Of a stretch of 12,686 nt of DNA, positions 6,017 to 12,686 are shown one piece after another. Both the position numbers and the translations under genes were made by a program. The stretch's first letter is position 1. Each line of letters begins with the position of its first letter. This DNA is from Eubacterium sp. UBA5416 (GTDB lineage: Bacteria > Bacillota > Clostridia > Lachnospirales > Lachnospiraceae). Under the pieces are notes generated by a model. That model was given only the letters and a program-made list of their open reading frames with translations, searched no databases and was not told the DNA's origin. Location: NCBI GenBank assembly GCA_002409525.1, contig DHNM01000021.1:1-12686 (forward strand), written 5' to 3'.

Positions 6017-7775
6017 AACAGGAATCGTCTACGGCATTAATGGTCCGGTTATCTATCTGAAAGGGAATACCGGATTCAAAATGTCAGAGATGGTATATGT
6101 AGGAGAACAAAACCTGGTAGGTGAAGTAATTGGTCTTACCAAGGATACAACAACTATCCAGGTATACGAGGAAACTTCCGGCTTAAAACCGGGAGCCACA
6201 GTAAGCGCCACAAACGACGCAATATCAGTGCTTTTAGGGCCGGGAATTCTAAACAATATTTTTGACGGTATTGAAAGACCCTTAAGTGAGATTGCAAGAG
6301 AATCCGGCAGATATATCACTCGTGGTGTCAATGTAGATTCTCTGGATACAAGTAAACAGTGGGATGTGAATATACAGGTCCATGAGGGTGATGAGGTCTT
6401 TAGCGGGGCCGTTATTGCGACTACGCAGGAAACAAAGATGATTCTGCACAAATCCATGGTTCCTCCAAACACCCACGGTGTTGTCACCTGGGCTGCTGAA
6501 AACGGTAAATACACGATCAAAGATCCGATTGTAAAAATCAAGCTGGATAACGGCACAAAAAGAGATTTGACTCTATGTCAGAAATGGCCGATCCGTGTAG
6601 CACGCCCGTACCTTGAGCGTTACCCGGCGTCAGAACCGCTGATCACGGGTCAGCGTATTCTGGATACCATGTTTCCGATTGCCAAAGGCGGAACAGCCGC
6701 TATCCCCGGAGGATTTGGTACCGGGAAAACGATGACACAGCATCAGATTGCAAAATGGTCGAATGCAGATATCATTATTTATATCGGATGCGGTGAACGT
6801 GGAAATGAGATGACCCAGGTTCTGGAAGAATTTTCAGAGCTTGTCGATCCGAAGACAGGTACACCGCTGATGGACCGTACCGCATTGATTGCAAATACTT
6901 CAAATATGCCTGTTGCCGCCCGTGAGGCCTCAATCTACACGGGGCTTACACTCGCTGAATACTACAGAGATATGGGATATGACGTGGCAATTATGGCTGA
7001 TTCAACGTCCAGATGGGCCGAGGCACTTCGTGAGTTATCGGGGCGTCTGGAAGAGATGCCCGCGGAGGAGGGCTTTCCCGCTTATCTTGCTTCAAGACTT
7101 TCTGCTTTTTATGAAAGAGCCGGCATGATGAGATGCCTGAACGGTTCAGAGGGCAGTGTCTCCATTATCGGAGCGGTTTCCCCGCAGGGCGGAGATTTCT
7201 CAGAGCCGGTAACTATGAATACAAAACGATTTGTCCGCTGCTTCTGGGGACTCGATAAATCCCTTGCCTATGCAAGACATTTCCCGGCTATCCACTGGCT
7301 GACCAGTTATTCGGAATATATCGATGATCTGGCACCATGGTATAAAGATCACGTAAACAAAAACTTCATCGATATGCGTAATCAGCTGATGACAATCTTA
7401 AATAAAGAAAGTTCGCTGATGGAAATCGTAAAACTGATCGGAAATGATGTTCTTCCTGATGATCAGAAACTGACTCTTGAAATTGCAAGGGTTATACGAC
7501 TTGGATTCTTGCAGCAGAACGCTTTCCACAAAGATGATACCAGTGTACCGATGGTCAAACAGTATAAAATGATGGAAACAATCTTATATCTTAATAAAAA
7601 ATCCAAGGCTCTGGTCACAATGGGCATGCCAATGTCTGTTCTGAAAGAAGACAAGATCTTTGATAAGGTAATCTCAATCAAATTCGATGTGCCGAATGAC
7701 AAGTTGGAGATGTTTGACGACTATAAGAAGGCAATTGACGAATTCTACGACAACGTATTGAAGAAAAACGGTTAA
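6009..7775 (+). CDS. ntpA: A/V-type ATP synthase catalytic subunit A
   Basis: Subunit A is the catalytic subunit of the A3B3 head, which makes or hydrolyses ATP at A/B interfaces. The 588-residue product is normal length. It has an N-terminal beta-barrel (to about 70) and then the A-specific bulge domain, including KMILHKSMVPPNTHG. The Walker A loop GGFGTGKT spans 234-241, with Lys240 and Thr241. The catalytic GERGNE includes Glu263, and SRWAEALRELSGRLEEMPAE and EEGFPAYLASRLSAFYERAG follow. The second loop residue is Gly where many bacterial A subunits have Pro (GPFGxGKT); this variation should not affect nucleotide binding. The ATG at 6009 follows GGAGGTG (5997-6003) inside the end of ntpE. 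An upstream in-frame ATG at 5970 would put that site inside the gene and is rejected. All catalytic residues I can check are present. Confidence 0.98.
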   Translation: MNKTGIVYGINGPVIYLKGNTGFKMSEMVYVGEQNLVGEVIGLTKDTTTIQVYEETSGLKPGATVSATNDAISVLLGPGILNNIFDGIERPLSEIARESGRYITRGVNVDSLDTSKQWDVNIQVHEGDEVFSGAVIATTQETKMILHKSMVPPNTHGVVTWAAENGKYTIKDPIVKIKLDNGTKRDLTLCQKWPIRVARPYLERYPASEPLITGQRILDTMFPIAKGGTAAIPGGFGTGKTMTQHQIAKWSNADIIIYIGCGERGNEMTQVLEEFSELVDPKTGTPLMDRTALIANTSNMPVAAREASIYTGLTLAEYYRDMGYDVAIMADSTSRWAEALRELSGRLEEMPAEEGFPAYLASRLSAFYERAGMMRCLNGSEGSVSIIGAVSPQGGDFSEPVTMNTKRFVRCFWGLDKSLAYARHFPAIHWLTSYSEYIDDLAPWYKDHVNKNFIDMRNQLMTILNKESSLMEIVKLIGNDVLPDDQKLTLEIARVIRLGFLQQNAFHKDDTSVPMVKQYKMMETILYLNKKSKALVTMGMPMSVLKEDKIFDKVISIKFDVPNDKLEMFDDYKKAIDEFYDNVLKKNG

Positions 7776-7792
7776 GGAGGGGATGAATTCAT

Positions 7793-9214
7793 ATGGCAAT
7801 TGAATATTTAGGTTTAAGTGAAATTAATGGACCCCTCGTGGTCCTGGAAGGTGTGAAAGACGCATTCTATCAGGAAATTGTGGAATTCAACGTTGGACAT
7901 GAGCAGAAAAAGCTAGGCCGTGTTGAAGCAATCTACGAAGATAAAGCAATTATACAGGTATTCGAAGGCACCCAGAACATGTCTCTTAAAAATACTCATA
8001 CCCGTCTCACCGGACATCCAATGGAAATCGCCCTATCTGAGGACATCCTTGGAAGAACTTTCGACGGTATCGGAAATCCAGTTGACGGCCTTGGACCGAT
8101 TGAGTCAGATTATAAAGCTGATGTCAATGGTCTCCCGCTGAATCCGGTTGCCCGGCAATACCCCAGGAACTACATCCGTACAGGGATCTCTGCAATCGAC
8201 GGTCTGACAACCCTGATTCGCGGGCAGAAGCTTCCTATCTTCTCAGGAAACGGACTTCCCCATGATGATCTGGCTGCCCAGATCGTACAACAGGCTTCTC
8301 TTGGTGATGATTCCGATGAAAAATTTGGTATTGTATTTGCGGCAATGGGTGTTAAATATGATGTGGCAGAATTCTTCCGCCGTACTTTTGAAGAAAGCGG
8401 TGCTTCCGACCATGTTGTTATGTTCCTGAATCTGGCCAATGATCCGGTTGTGGAACGTCTTGTAACTCCAAAGCTCGCACTTACTGCGGCGGAGTACCTT
8501 GCATTTGAAAAGGGAATGCATATCCTTGTTATTCTGACCGATATCACTTCCTACTGTGAGGCTATGCGTGAGGTCTCTTCCTCAAAAGGTGAGATTCCCT
8601 CACGTAAAGGATATCCGGGCTACCTCTACTCTGATCTGGCAAGTCTATATGAACGTGCCGGCATTGTGAGAGGCAGGGAAGGGTCAGTCACCCAGATTCC
8701 TATCCTTACCATGCCAAATGATGATATCACGCATCCAATCCCTGACCTTACAGGTTATATCACCGAAGGGCAGATCGTGCTGGATCGACAACTGTATGGG
8801 CAGTCAATTTATCCGCCAATCAGCGTGCTGCCTTCTCTCTCGAGGCTTATGAAGGACGGCATCGGAGAAGGTTATACAAGGGAAGATCACCAGGATGTAT
8901 CTAACCAGCTATTCTCCTGTTATGCAAAGGTGGGAGATGCCAGATCACTTGCTTCTGTTATTGGTGAGGATGAACTTTCACCGATTGATAAGCGGTATCT
9001 GAACTTCGGGAATGCACTTGAACACGAATTTATAGGGCAGGGTAAGGAAGAAAACAGATCCATCAATGAAACTCTGGATATCGGCTGGAAACTTCTGGGT
9101 ATGCTCCCCAAAGAGGAACTCGATCGTATTGATACGAAGATTCTGGATAAGTATTACAAAGCTACCGAAGATGATGCAGACAATCAGGCCAAGACTGACG
9201 AAGTTAATATGTAA
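7793..9214 (+). CDS. ntpB: A/V-type ATP synthase subunit B (non-catalytic)
   Basis: Subunit B alternates with A in the head and supplies the arginine finger to the catalytic site. The 473-residue product starts EYLGLSEINGPLVVLEGV (beta-barrel). It has the degenerate phosphate loop SGNGLPHDDLAAQI (GLPH at 154-157) in place of a Walker A, the mark of the non-catalytic subunit. It then has FFRRTFEESGASD, EVSSSKGEIPSRKGYPGYLYSDLASLYERAG and VLPSLSRLM with arginine finger Arg351. The C-terminus ends in an acidic tail (EDDADNQAKTDEV) of about 15 residues that extends past the helical domain and gives a length at the upper end of the family. AAGGAGGGG (7774-7782) lies about 10 nt before the ATG, and the preceding stop overlaps it. 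Confidence 0.97.
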   Translation: MAIEYLGLSEINGPLVVLEGVKDAFYQEIVEFNVGHEQKKLGRVEAIYEDKAIIQVFEGTQNMSLKNTHTRLTGHPMEIALSEDILGRTFDGIGNPVDGLGPIESDYKADVNGLPLNPVARQYPRNYIRTGISAIDGLTTLIRGQKLPIFSGNGLPHDDLAAQIVQQASLGDDSDEKFGIVFAAMGVKYDVAEFFRRTFEESGASDHVVMFLNLANDPVVERLVTPKLALTAAEYLAFEKGMHILVILTDITSYCEAMREVSSSKGEIPSRKGYPGYLYSDLASLYERAGIVRGREGSVTQIPILTMPNDDITHPIPDLTGYITEGQIVLDRQLYGQSIYPPISVLPSLSRLMKDGIGEGYTREDHQDVSNQLFSCYAKVGDARSLASVIGEDELSPIDKRYLNFGNALEHEFIGQGKEENRSINETLDIGWKLLGMLPKEELDRIDTKILDKYYKATEDDADNQAKTDEVNM

Positions 9215-9252
9215 CTGACAAAGATAATAGATAACCGGAAAGGAGGGATTCT

Positions 9253-9873
9253 ATGGATCCGAATACATTTCCCACTAAGGGAAATCTGATACTGGCTAAG
9301 AACTCTCTGTCTCTATCACGTATGGGTTATGATCTGATGGACAGAAAACGGAATATTCTAATCAGAGAAATGATGGACCTGATCGACCAGGCCAGAGAGA
9401 TTCAATCTCAGATTGATGTAACCTTTCGTGAGGCTTATGCCGCCCTCCAGAATGCAAATATAGAAAATGGTATTGATAATATACAATCTATCTCCAACAC
9501 GGTTCCGGTCGAAGATTCCATCCGAATCAAGACACGTAGTATTATGGGTGTTGAGATACCTCTGGTTCAATCTGATCCGGACGGCCAAAATCCTACTTAT
9601 GCATTCTATAGTACCTGGGAATCTTTAGACGAGGCACGAATAGCATTTGATAAGGTTAAGAATCTGACGATCCGTCTTTCGATGATAGAGAATTCAGCCT
9701 ATCGTCTGGCTGTGTCAATCAAGAAGACACAAAAGCGTGCAAATGCCCTGAAGAATATAACAATTCCTCGTTATGTGGCCATGACAAAAGATATCTCAGA
9801 TGCTCTGGAAGAAAAAGAGCGAGAGGAGTTTACAAGGCTAAAGGTAATCAAAAAGATGAAGCAGACAAATTAA
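9253..9873 (+). CDS. ntpD: A/V-type ATP synthase subunit D (central shaft)
   Basis: Subunit D is the long antiparallel coiled coil that rotates inside the A3B3 head and, with F, transmits torque to subunit C and the K ring. The product has 206 residues, normal for the family. The N-terminal helix (FPTKGNLILAKNSLSLSRMG, then DLMDRKRNILIREMMDL) carries the conserved P-T-K/R-x-x-L and L-K/M-D/R-K-R-x-x-L pattern. A middle domain includes IMGVEIPLV, and the C-terminal helix KKTQKRANALKNITIPRY has the invariant RRVNAL(E/K)xxxIP-type motif in the form KRANALKNITIP. AAAGGAGGG (9239-9247) lies 5 nt before the ATG. It is the last gene of the operon and a strong terminator follows 11 nt after the stop. 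Confidence 0.96.
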   Translation: MDPNTFPTKGNLILAKNSLSLSRMGYDLMDRKRNILIREMMDLIDQAREIQSQIDVTFREAYAALQNANIENGIDNIQSISNTVPVEDSIRIKTRSIMGVEIPLVQSDPDGQNPTYAFYSTWESLDEARIAFDKVKNLTIRLSMIENSAYRLAVSIKKTQKRANALKNITIPRYVAMTKDISDALEEKEREEFTRLKVIKKMKQTN

Positions 9874-9877
9874 TAGT

Positions 9878-9925
9878 TTATAAGAAGCGCTTTTTCATAT
9901 GAAAAAGCGCTTTTCTTATAACTTT
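9878..9925 (+). terminator. Intrinsic terminator of the ATPase operon
   Basis: Positions 9885-9912 are a perfect 28-nt palindrome centred on CATATG, whose arms AAGCGCTTTTTC and GAAAAAGCGCTT can form a stem with a 4-nt loop. Flanking TTATAAG (9878-9884) and CTTATAA (9915-9921) extend the pairing across a 2-nt bulge. A T-rich run (9911-9926) follows on the plus strand. It begins 11 nt after the ntpD stop. The near symmetry means it could also weakly stop transcripts arriving from trxB. Confidence 0.85.
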
Positions 9926-10176
9926 TTGTCTTAATCTGAACTTCAGAACCATTTACATAGACCGCGGGATCAGATCAATTATTGTCTGAATTATTCTTAT
10001 TTTCTGAAATCTTTTCGCTATCGTTTGGCAAAATATTTCGTTTTTTGATATCTCAAAAGTCAAGCAATTTATCGAACTTTATCCGTTTTTCATACGATTT
10101 ATAACTTCTCTACAAAACACTCGTTCCCTAAAATTCTTATGTAAATCTCCTTTTTATCCTCTTTTGCGGTGGACAA

Positions 10177-10251
10177 TGTGGATAACTCAGTGTATAACTC
10201 TATTTCTAGCATGTTTGCGGCTTTGAAGTGTGTGGATAACTCTGTGGTATA
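10177..10251. promoter_or_regulatory. DnaA-box cluster (two 12-nt-spaced pairs)
   Basis: Two perfect DnaA boxes, TGTGGATAA (TTATCCACA on the minus strand), occur at 10177-10185 and 10231-10239. Each is followed at exactly 12 nt by a degraded copy: AGTGTATAA at 10189-10197, one mismatch from TTATNCACA, and TGTGGTATA at 10243-10251. All four have the same orientation, and the two pairs start 54 nt apart. TGTGGATAACTC is shared by both leading copies. DnaA binding is the inferred role. With convergent genes on both sides and no dnaA or dnaN near, a DnaA-titrating or regulatory cluster is more likely than the chromosomal origin. Confidence 0.6.
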
Positions 10252-10255
10252 TTCT

Positions 10256-10292
10256 TTTGGCGGATGACTGCTTTTCGACAGTTTCCGCCAAA
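10256..10292. other. Strong hairpin without U-tract
   Basis: A 9-bp perfect outer stem TTTGGCGGA/TCCGCCAAA (10256-10264 with 10284-10292) continues into an inner 4-bp stem ACTG/CAGT (10267-10270 with 10279-10282), with an 8-nt loop and a small asymmetric internal loop. It starts 5 nt after the last DnaA-like site. No T-run follows on either strand, so it is not a classical terminator, though it lies 52 bases past the trxB stop and may protect that message's 3' end. Confidence 0.55.
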
Positions 10293-10314
10293 CCTTGTGC
10301 AGTATGCCGAATAC

Positions 10315-10334
10315 ATACAATTCAATACAATTCA
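10315..10334. repeat. Tandem 10-mer, two copies
   Basis: ATACAATTCA occurs twice in perfect tandem just downstream of the trxB stop (on trxB's strand). It is too short to assign a role, and in A+T-rich DNA it may be slippage. Confidence 0.4.
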
Positions 10335-10344
10335 GACACTTTAA

Positions 10345-11265
10345 TTATACATGTAATAGATAATCCTGAAGGGATGTAATGCAGTTTGCTCCATCCGATG
10401 CCGCCGTTATAATCTGTCTGAGCTGTTTTGTTCTCACATCGCCTGCTGCAAATACACCCGGAACACTGGTAACACCATCCTCTTCCGCTATGATATAGCC
10501 CCCGTCATCTAATTTAAGCTGTCCCTTTACCATTTCACTGTTAGGAATAATACCCACAGCGATAAAACATCCACTTACCTCGAGATCCTGCAGCTCTTTT
10601 GTCTTCACATTTTCAACAGATAGATTTTTCACCTGAAAATCTCCGTTAATCTCATTTACAACGCTGTCCCATACAACTTCAATATTTTCCTGGGCAAACA
10701 AGTTATCCTGTAGAATCTTTGCCGCGCGCAGCTCATGCCTCCTGTGAATGAGATAAACCTTTTTGCAGAGCCTCGAAAGGAATACGGCATCCTCCACTGC
10801 GACATCTCCGCCGCCAACTACTGCAACGATTTTATCTTTGAAAAAGGCACCGTCGCAGGTTGCGCAGTATGACACTCCGCTTCCTGTGAACTTTTCTTCG
10901 CCGGGAACACCGAGATTCCTGTGCTTCGCACCCGTAGCCAGAAGGATTGTCTTTGCATGATATTCCCTGTTCTTTGTGACTACTACCTTGTCTTTTCCAT
11001 CAAGATCCAGGCTCTTCACTTCATCTGTGACAAATTCGCTCCCCATCTTCTCCGCATGATCCCGAAGAGTCGTGCTCAAGTCCATGCCGCTGATACCCGG
11101 CAGCCCGGGATAGTTGTCTACTTCATAGGTATCGACGATCTGTCCGCCGCTGATATAATTAGCCTCAATAATAATCGTCGATAATTTCGCCCTCTGTGCA
11201 TAAATTGCAGCACTTAAACCCGCAGGTCCTGAGCCGACAATGATTAGATCATATACTTTATCCAT
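10345..11265 (-). CDS. trxB: Thioredoxin-disulfide reductase
   Basis: TrxB is a cytoplasmic flavoenzyme that uses NADPH to reduce thioredoxin and so keeps cellular thiols reduced. The 306-residue product has the classic low-molecular-weight layout. The FAD fold opens with VGSGPAGLSAAIYAQRA (GxGxxG at 11-16), then GGQI, YPG and ATGA. The redox-active pair is YCATCDGAFF (Cys134 and Cys137). The NADPH fold has VVGGGDVAVEDAVFLSR (151-165) and the 2'-phosphate-binding HRRHELRA (174-181). FAAGDVRTKQLRQIITAASDG is the C-terminal FAD motif. The HRRxxxRA motif argues for NADPH rather than ferredoxin as donor. The start is the ATG at 11265, 7 nt after GAGGAG. An in-frame ATG at 11280 would overlap that site and is rejected. 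It lies 77 nt after the lipoprotein gene on the same strand; no convincing separate promoter was found. Confidence 0.96.
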   Translation of the reverse strand: MDKVYDLIIVGSGPAGLSAAIYAQRAKLSTIIIEANYISGGQIVDTYEVDNYPGLPGISGMDLSTTLRDHAEKMGSEFVTDEVKSLDLDGKDKVVVTKNREYHAKTILLATGAKHRNLGVPGEEKFTGSGVSYCATCDGAFFKDKIVAVVGGGDVAVEDAVFLSRLCKKVYLIHRRHELRAAKILQDNLFAQENIEVVWDSVVNEINGDFQVKNLSVENVKTKELQDLEVSGCFIAVGIIPNSEMVKGQLKLDDGGYIIAEEDGVTSVPGVFAAGDVRTKQLRQIITAASDGANCITSLQDYLLHV

Positions 11266-11342
11266 GTAATCACTCCTCATATTTAATTTTAAAATAATGC
11301 ATTAATTTCCAAAGTTTGATTGCTCTATAGTACCCGGATCAT

Positions 11343-12593
11343 CTACAACACCGTCCCTTCGGGTACATCTTTATTATGGACCACTTTTATCTGTCTTACA
11401 ATATGCAGCTTTTGGTCTACAGCAATCTGTGTATAATCAGACTTTGTTTCATCTACATAGAATGTGTAGATATCACTTGCATTATCCTTATTTTCTGTCT
11501 TTTCGTATGGCTCGTTCTCTGTCTTTTGAAGGAGTTCTTCCTCATCCGTCCCCAGCGTAATACCACCGGCAGTTTCTATGCGTATTTTTGTAGTATCCCA
11601 GTCCCCATAGAGTGTTGTGACAAAACAGTTTTTGATAACCGTGGCATCACTTCCATAATTATACACAACGGCATAAACCTTCTGATCATTTTTCAACAGA
11701 GTTACATATCCGTATTTTGCAGATTTTATTGCCTTATCCGACCCGTCTTCATCCAGTTTCCAGCCATTATCCAGAAAACTGGAGACCGGAGCAGGCAGCC
11801 GATAGAACACATCATCATACTTTACAATAAACTCACTAAGATGACTGCCGAAAGCTTCCGGTGACTGATAAGACTGTACTTCAGGGGTTACTTCATCCCT
11901 TACATTCTTCAGCTCTTCTTCGCCTTCCGGATTGCGGAAGTTCGAGATATCAAGTGCCATCAGAACTTTCGTCTCCTGATCAAAACCCATCTTCACGGTA
12001 CTGTTCATGCCATATTCATAAGTAAGAAATATGGAACTGTCTTCTTCATACCGGTCAAGCGGTGAACCGTAAGCTGCCGTCACATCATCCTCTATTGACT
12101 TTTGAAATACAATTTCACCTGGAAGATTTATATATATTCCCTGACTTTTTGAGTTTGAAGCATCCACATGAATACCCGCAATATAACACTGGGAAATGTC
12201 TTTCGATTCCGTGTCCGGGTTCATTAAATCAGCGGTAATAAGATTGCCTTCCTGTTCAAATACCTCGTCTTCCACATATGATTCTGCTCCCAGCTGTGAC
12301 GTCTCATCGCCCTTATATTCCCATCCAAGCTTTGTGAAATCATCAAAAGTCTCGGGAAGTTTATATGTTTCACCCCATATCGTAAAGGTAAATGATGACA
12401 GCTTCCCGGGAAGTTTCACTTCGTATTCCGGTATGTCTTCTCCGGGGAGTTCGTCTTTCAGCTCATCACTCGGATCCTCCTCGTCCAGACTGGAAGATGA
12501 ATTCGATGCGATCGGTATCTCTTCTTTCTTTTCTTTACAACCTGTAAAAGTCAGTACAGCGAGCAGTCCAATCACAAAAACATAACGTTTCAA
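11343..12593 (-). CDS. Uncharacterised lipoprotein with a duplicated ~150-aa domain
   Basis: I do not recognise a family for this 416-residue product. From the TTG at 12593 it begins MKRYVFVIGLLAVLTFTGC, a lipoprotein signal with Cys19 as the lipidated residue, so it should be tethered outside the membrane. An acidic, Ser-rich linker follows (about 20-65). Two similar domains come next, about 68-223 and 255-407. Each has Y-K/R-LP (77-80; 264-267), GW (Trp91; Trp278) and one Cys (136; 323). Spacing is identical in both: Pro to Trp 11 residues and Trp to Cys 45. A later I-to-P spacing of 17 also matches. The start is chosen because AGGGGG lies 7-8 nt before the TTG; an ATG at 12632 would prepend 13 residues and has no such site. 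An inverted repeat lies upstream. A substrate- or signal-binding surface role is a guess. Confidence 0.85.
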   Translation of the reverse strand: MKRYVFVIGLLAVLTFTGCKEKKEEIPIASNSSSSLDEEDPSDELKDELPGEDIPEYEVKLPGKLSSFTFTIWGETYKLPETFDDFTKLGWEYKGDETSQLGAESYVEDEVFEQEGNLITADLMNPDTESKDISQCYIAGIHVDASNSKSQGIYINLPGEIVFQKSIEDDVTAAYGSPLDRYEEDSSIFLTYEYGMNSTVKMGFDQETKVLMALDISNFRNPEGEEELKNVRDEVTPEVQSYQSPEAFGSHLSEFIVKYDDVFYRLPAPVSSFLDNGWKLDEDGSDKAIKSAKYGYVTLLKNDQKVYAVVYNYGSDATVIKNCFVTTLYGDWDTTKIRIETAGGITLGTDEEELLQKTENEPYEKTENKDNASDIYTFYVDETKSDYTQIAVDQKLHIVRQIKVVHNKDVPEGTVL

Positions 12594-12620
12594 CCAAATA
12601 CCCCCTAGTATAATAATGGT

Positions 12621-12638
12621 GTAGTCAATCAAGACTAC
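12621..12638. other. Inverted repeat upstream of the lipoprotein gene
   Basis: GTAGTC (12621-12626) and GACTAC (12633-12638) are perfect inverted 6-mers separated by 6 nt, 28 bases before the TTG start. It could be an operator or a short leader hairpin. A TATACT-like box between it and the gene is too close to the ribosome binding site to be a promoter, so the real promoter is probably upstream of this repeat. Confidence 0.35.
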
Positions 12639-12686
12639 TTGGTTAATAAGTTTCTATATATCAGATAACAGAAGAAGGAGTTCTTC

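Larger units (their letters stand above)
9926..10344. other. Gene-free region between convergent operons
   Basis: About 420 bases separate the ATPase terminator from the end of trxB, and no convincing gene is present. It is A+T-rich on the left (9930-10160). It holds paired DnaA-box-like sites (10177-10251), a strong hairpin (10256-10292) and a tandem 10-mer (10315-10334). A 73-codon minus-strand reading frame at 10099-10320 lacks a ribosome binding site and reads through all these elements, so I do not call it. I recognise no RNA gene here. Confidence 0.6.

Noticed and set aside
6053..6556. 167-codon minus-strand reading frame inside ntpA
   Set aside because: Lies wholly opposite a certain conserved gene, with no ribosome binding site or family motif; a shadow of ntpA codon bias.
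10177..10251. Chromosomal origin of replication
   Set aside because: No dnaA, dnaN, rpmH, gidA or similar neighbours, genes converge rather than diverge, and no convincing unwinding element was identified; only a DnaA-box cluster is claimed.
10099..10320. 73-codon minus-strand reading frame between trxB and the ATPase terminator
   Set aside because: No ribosome binding site at its ATG, no recognisable protein character, and it runs through the DnaA boxes and the hairpin, which explain the sequence better.
11376..11864. 162-codon plus-strand reading frame with hydrophobic stretches
   Set aside because: Fully antisense to the lipoprotein gene, whose two matched domains demonstrate that the other strand is coding.
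12196..12585. 129-codon plus-strand Ser-rich reading frame
   Set aside because: Low-complexity Ser content is the antisense of the acidic linker and codon pattern of the lipoprotein gene; no ribosome binding site.

Overview
The window looks like a chromosomal segment of a low-to-moderate G+C Bacillota, most likely an anaerobic clostridium of the Lachnospiraceae type. The grounds are the strong AAGGAGG-type ribosome binding sites, several TTG starts, the Firmicutes-like protein sequences, and a complete bacterial A/V-type ATPase operon. The genus assignment is inference; no search was run. I see no insertion sequence, phage gene or CRISPR array.

Left end (1-1217). Everything points leftward. 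There is the 5' half of a tRNA-Lys(CTT) cut by the window edge, with a textbook promoter. Next is an unreported-looking 50-codon gene with its own promoter, leader hairpin and ribosome binding site. Then comes trmB (tRNA guanine-N7 methyltransferase).

Centre (1218-9925). Nine rightward genes encode a complete rotary A/V-type ATPase in the order G/H-like stalk subunit, C, I, K, F, E, A, B, D. They are tightly packed, E and A overlap, and a strong palindromic terminator follows D. A (catalytic) and B form the hexamer, and D and F form the central shaft. C couples the shaft to the K proteolipid ring, and I carries the ion half-channels. E and the small coiled-coil protein form the peripheral stalks. 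Three points stand out. A 13-codon leader ORF ends on the start codon of the I gene. An RNA stem-loop sits just before the K gene. The K protein has a degenerate first hairpin followed by a canonical c-subunit hairpin, with a signal-peptidase-like A-x-A motif between them.

Right side (9922-12686). A gene-free convergent region of about 420 bases carries two perfect DnaA boxes, each followed at exactly 12 nt by a degraded copy, and a strong hairpin without a U-tract. Beyond it, leftward, lie trxB (thioredoxin reductase) and, upstream of trxB, an uncharacterised lipoprotein. The lipoprotein is built from two copies of a domain of about 150 residues, with one cysteine in each copy at the same relative position.

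Most of the window is well-known housekeeping and bioenergetic machinery. The items most worth a second look are the DnaA-box pairs, the coupled leader peptide, the K subunit architecture, the duplicated-domain lipoprotein and the 50-residue protein.
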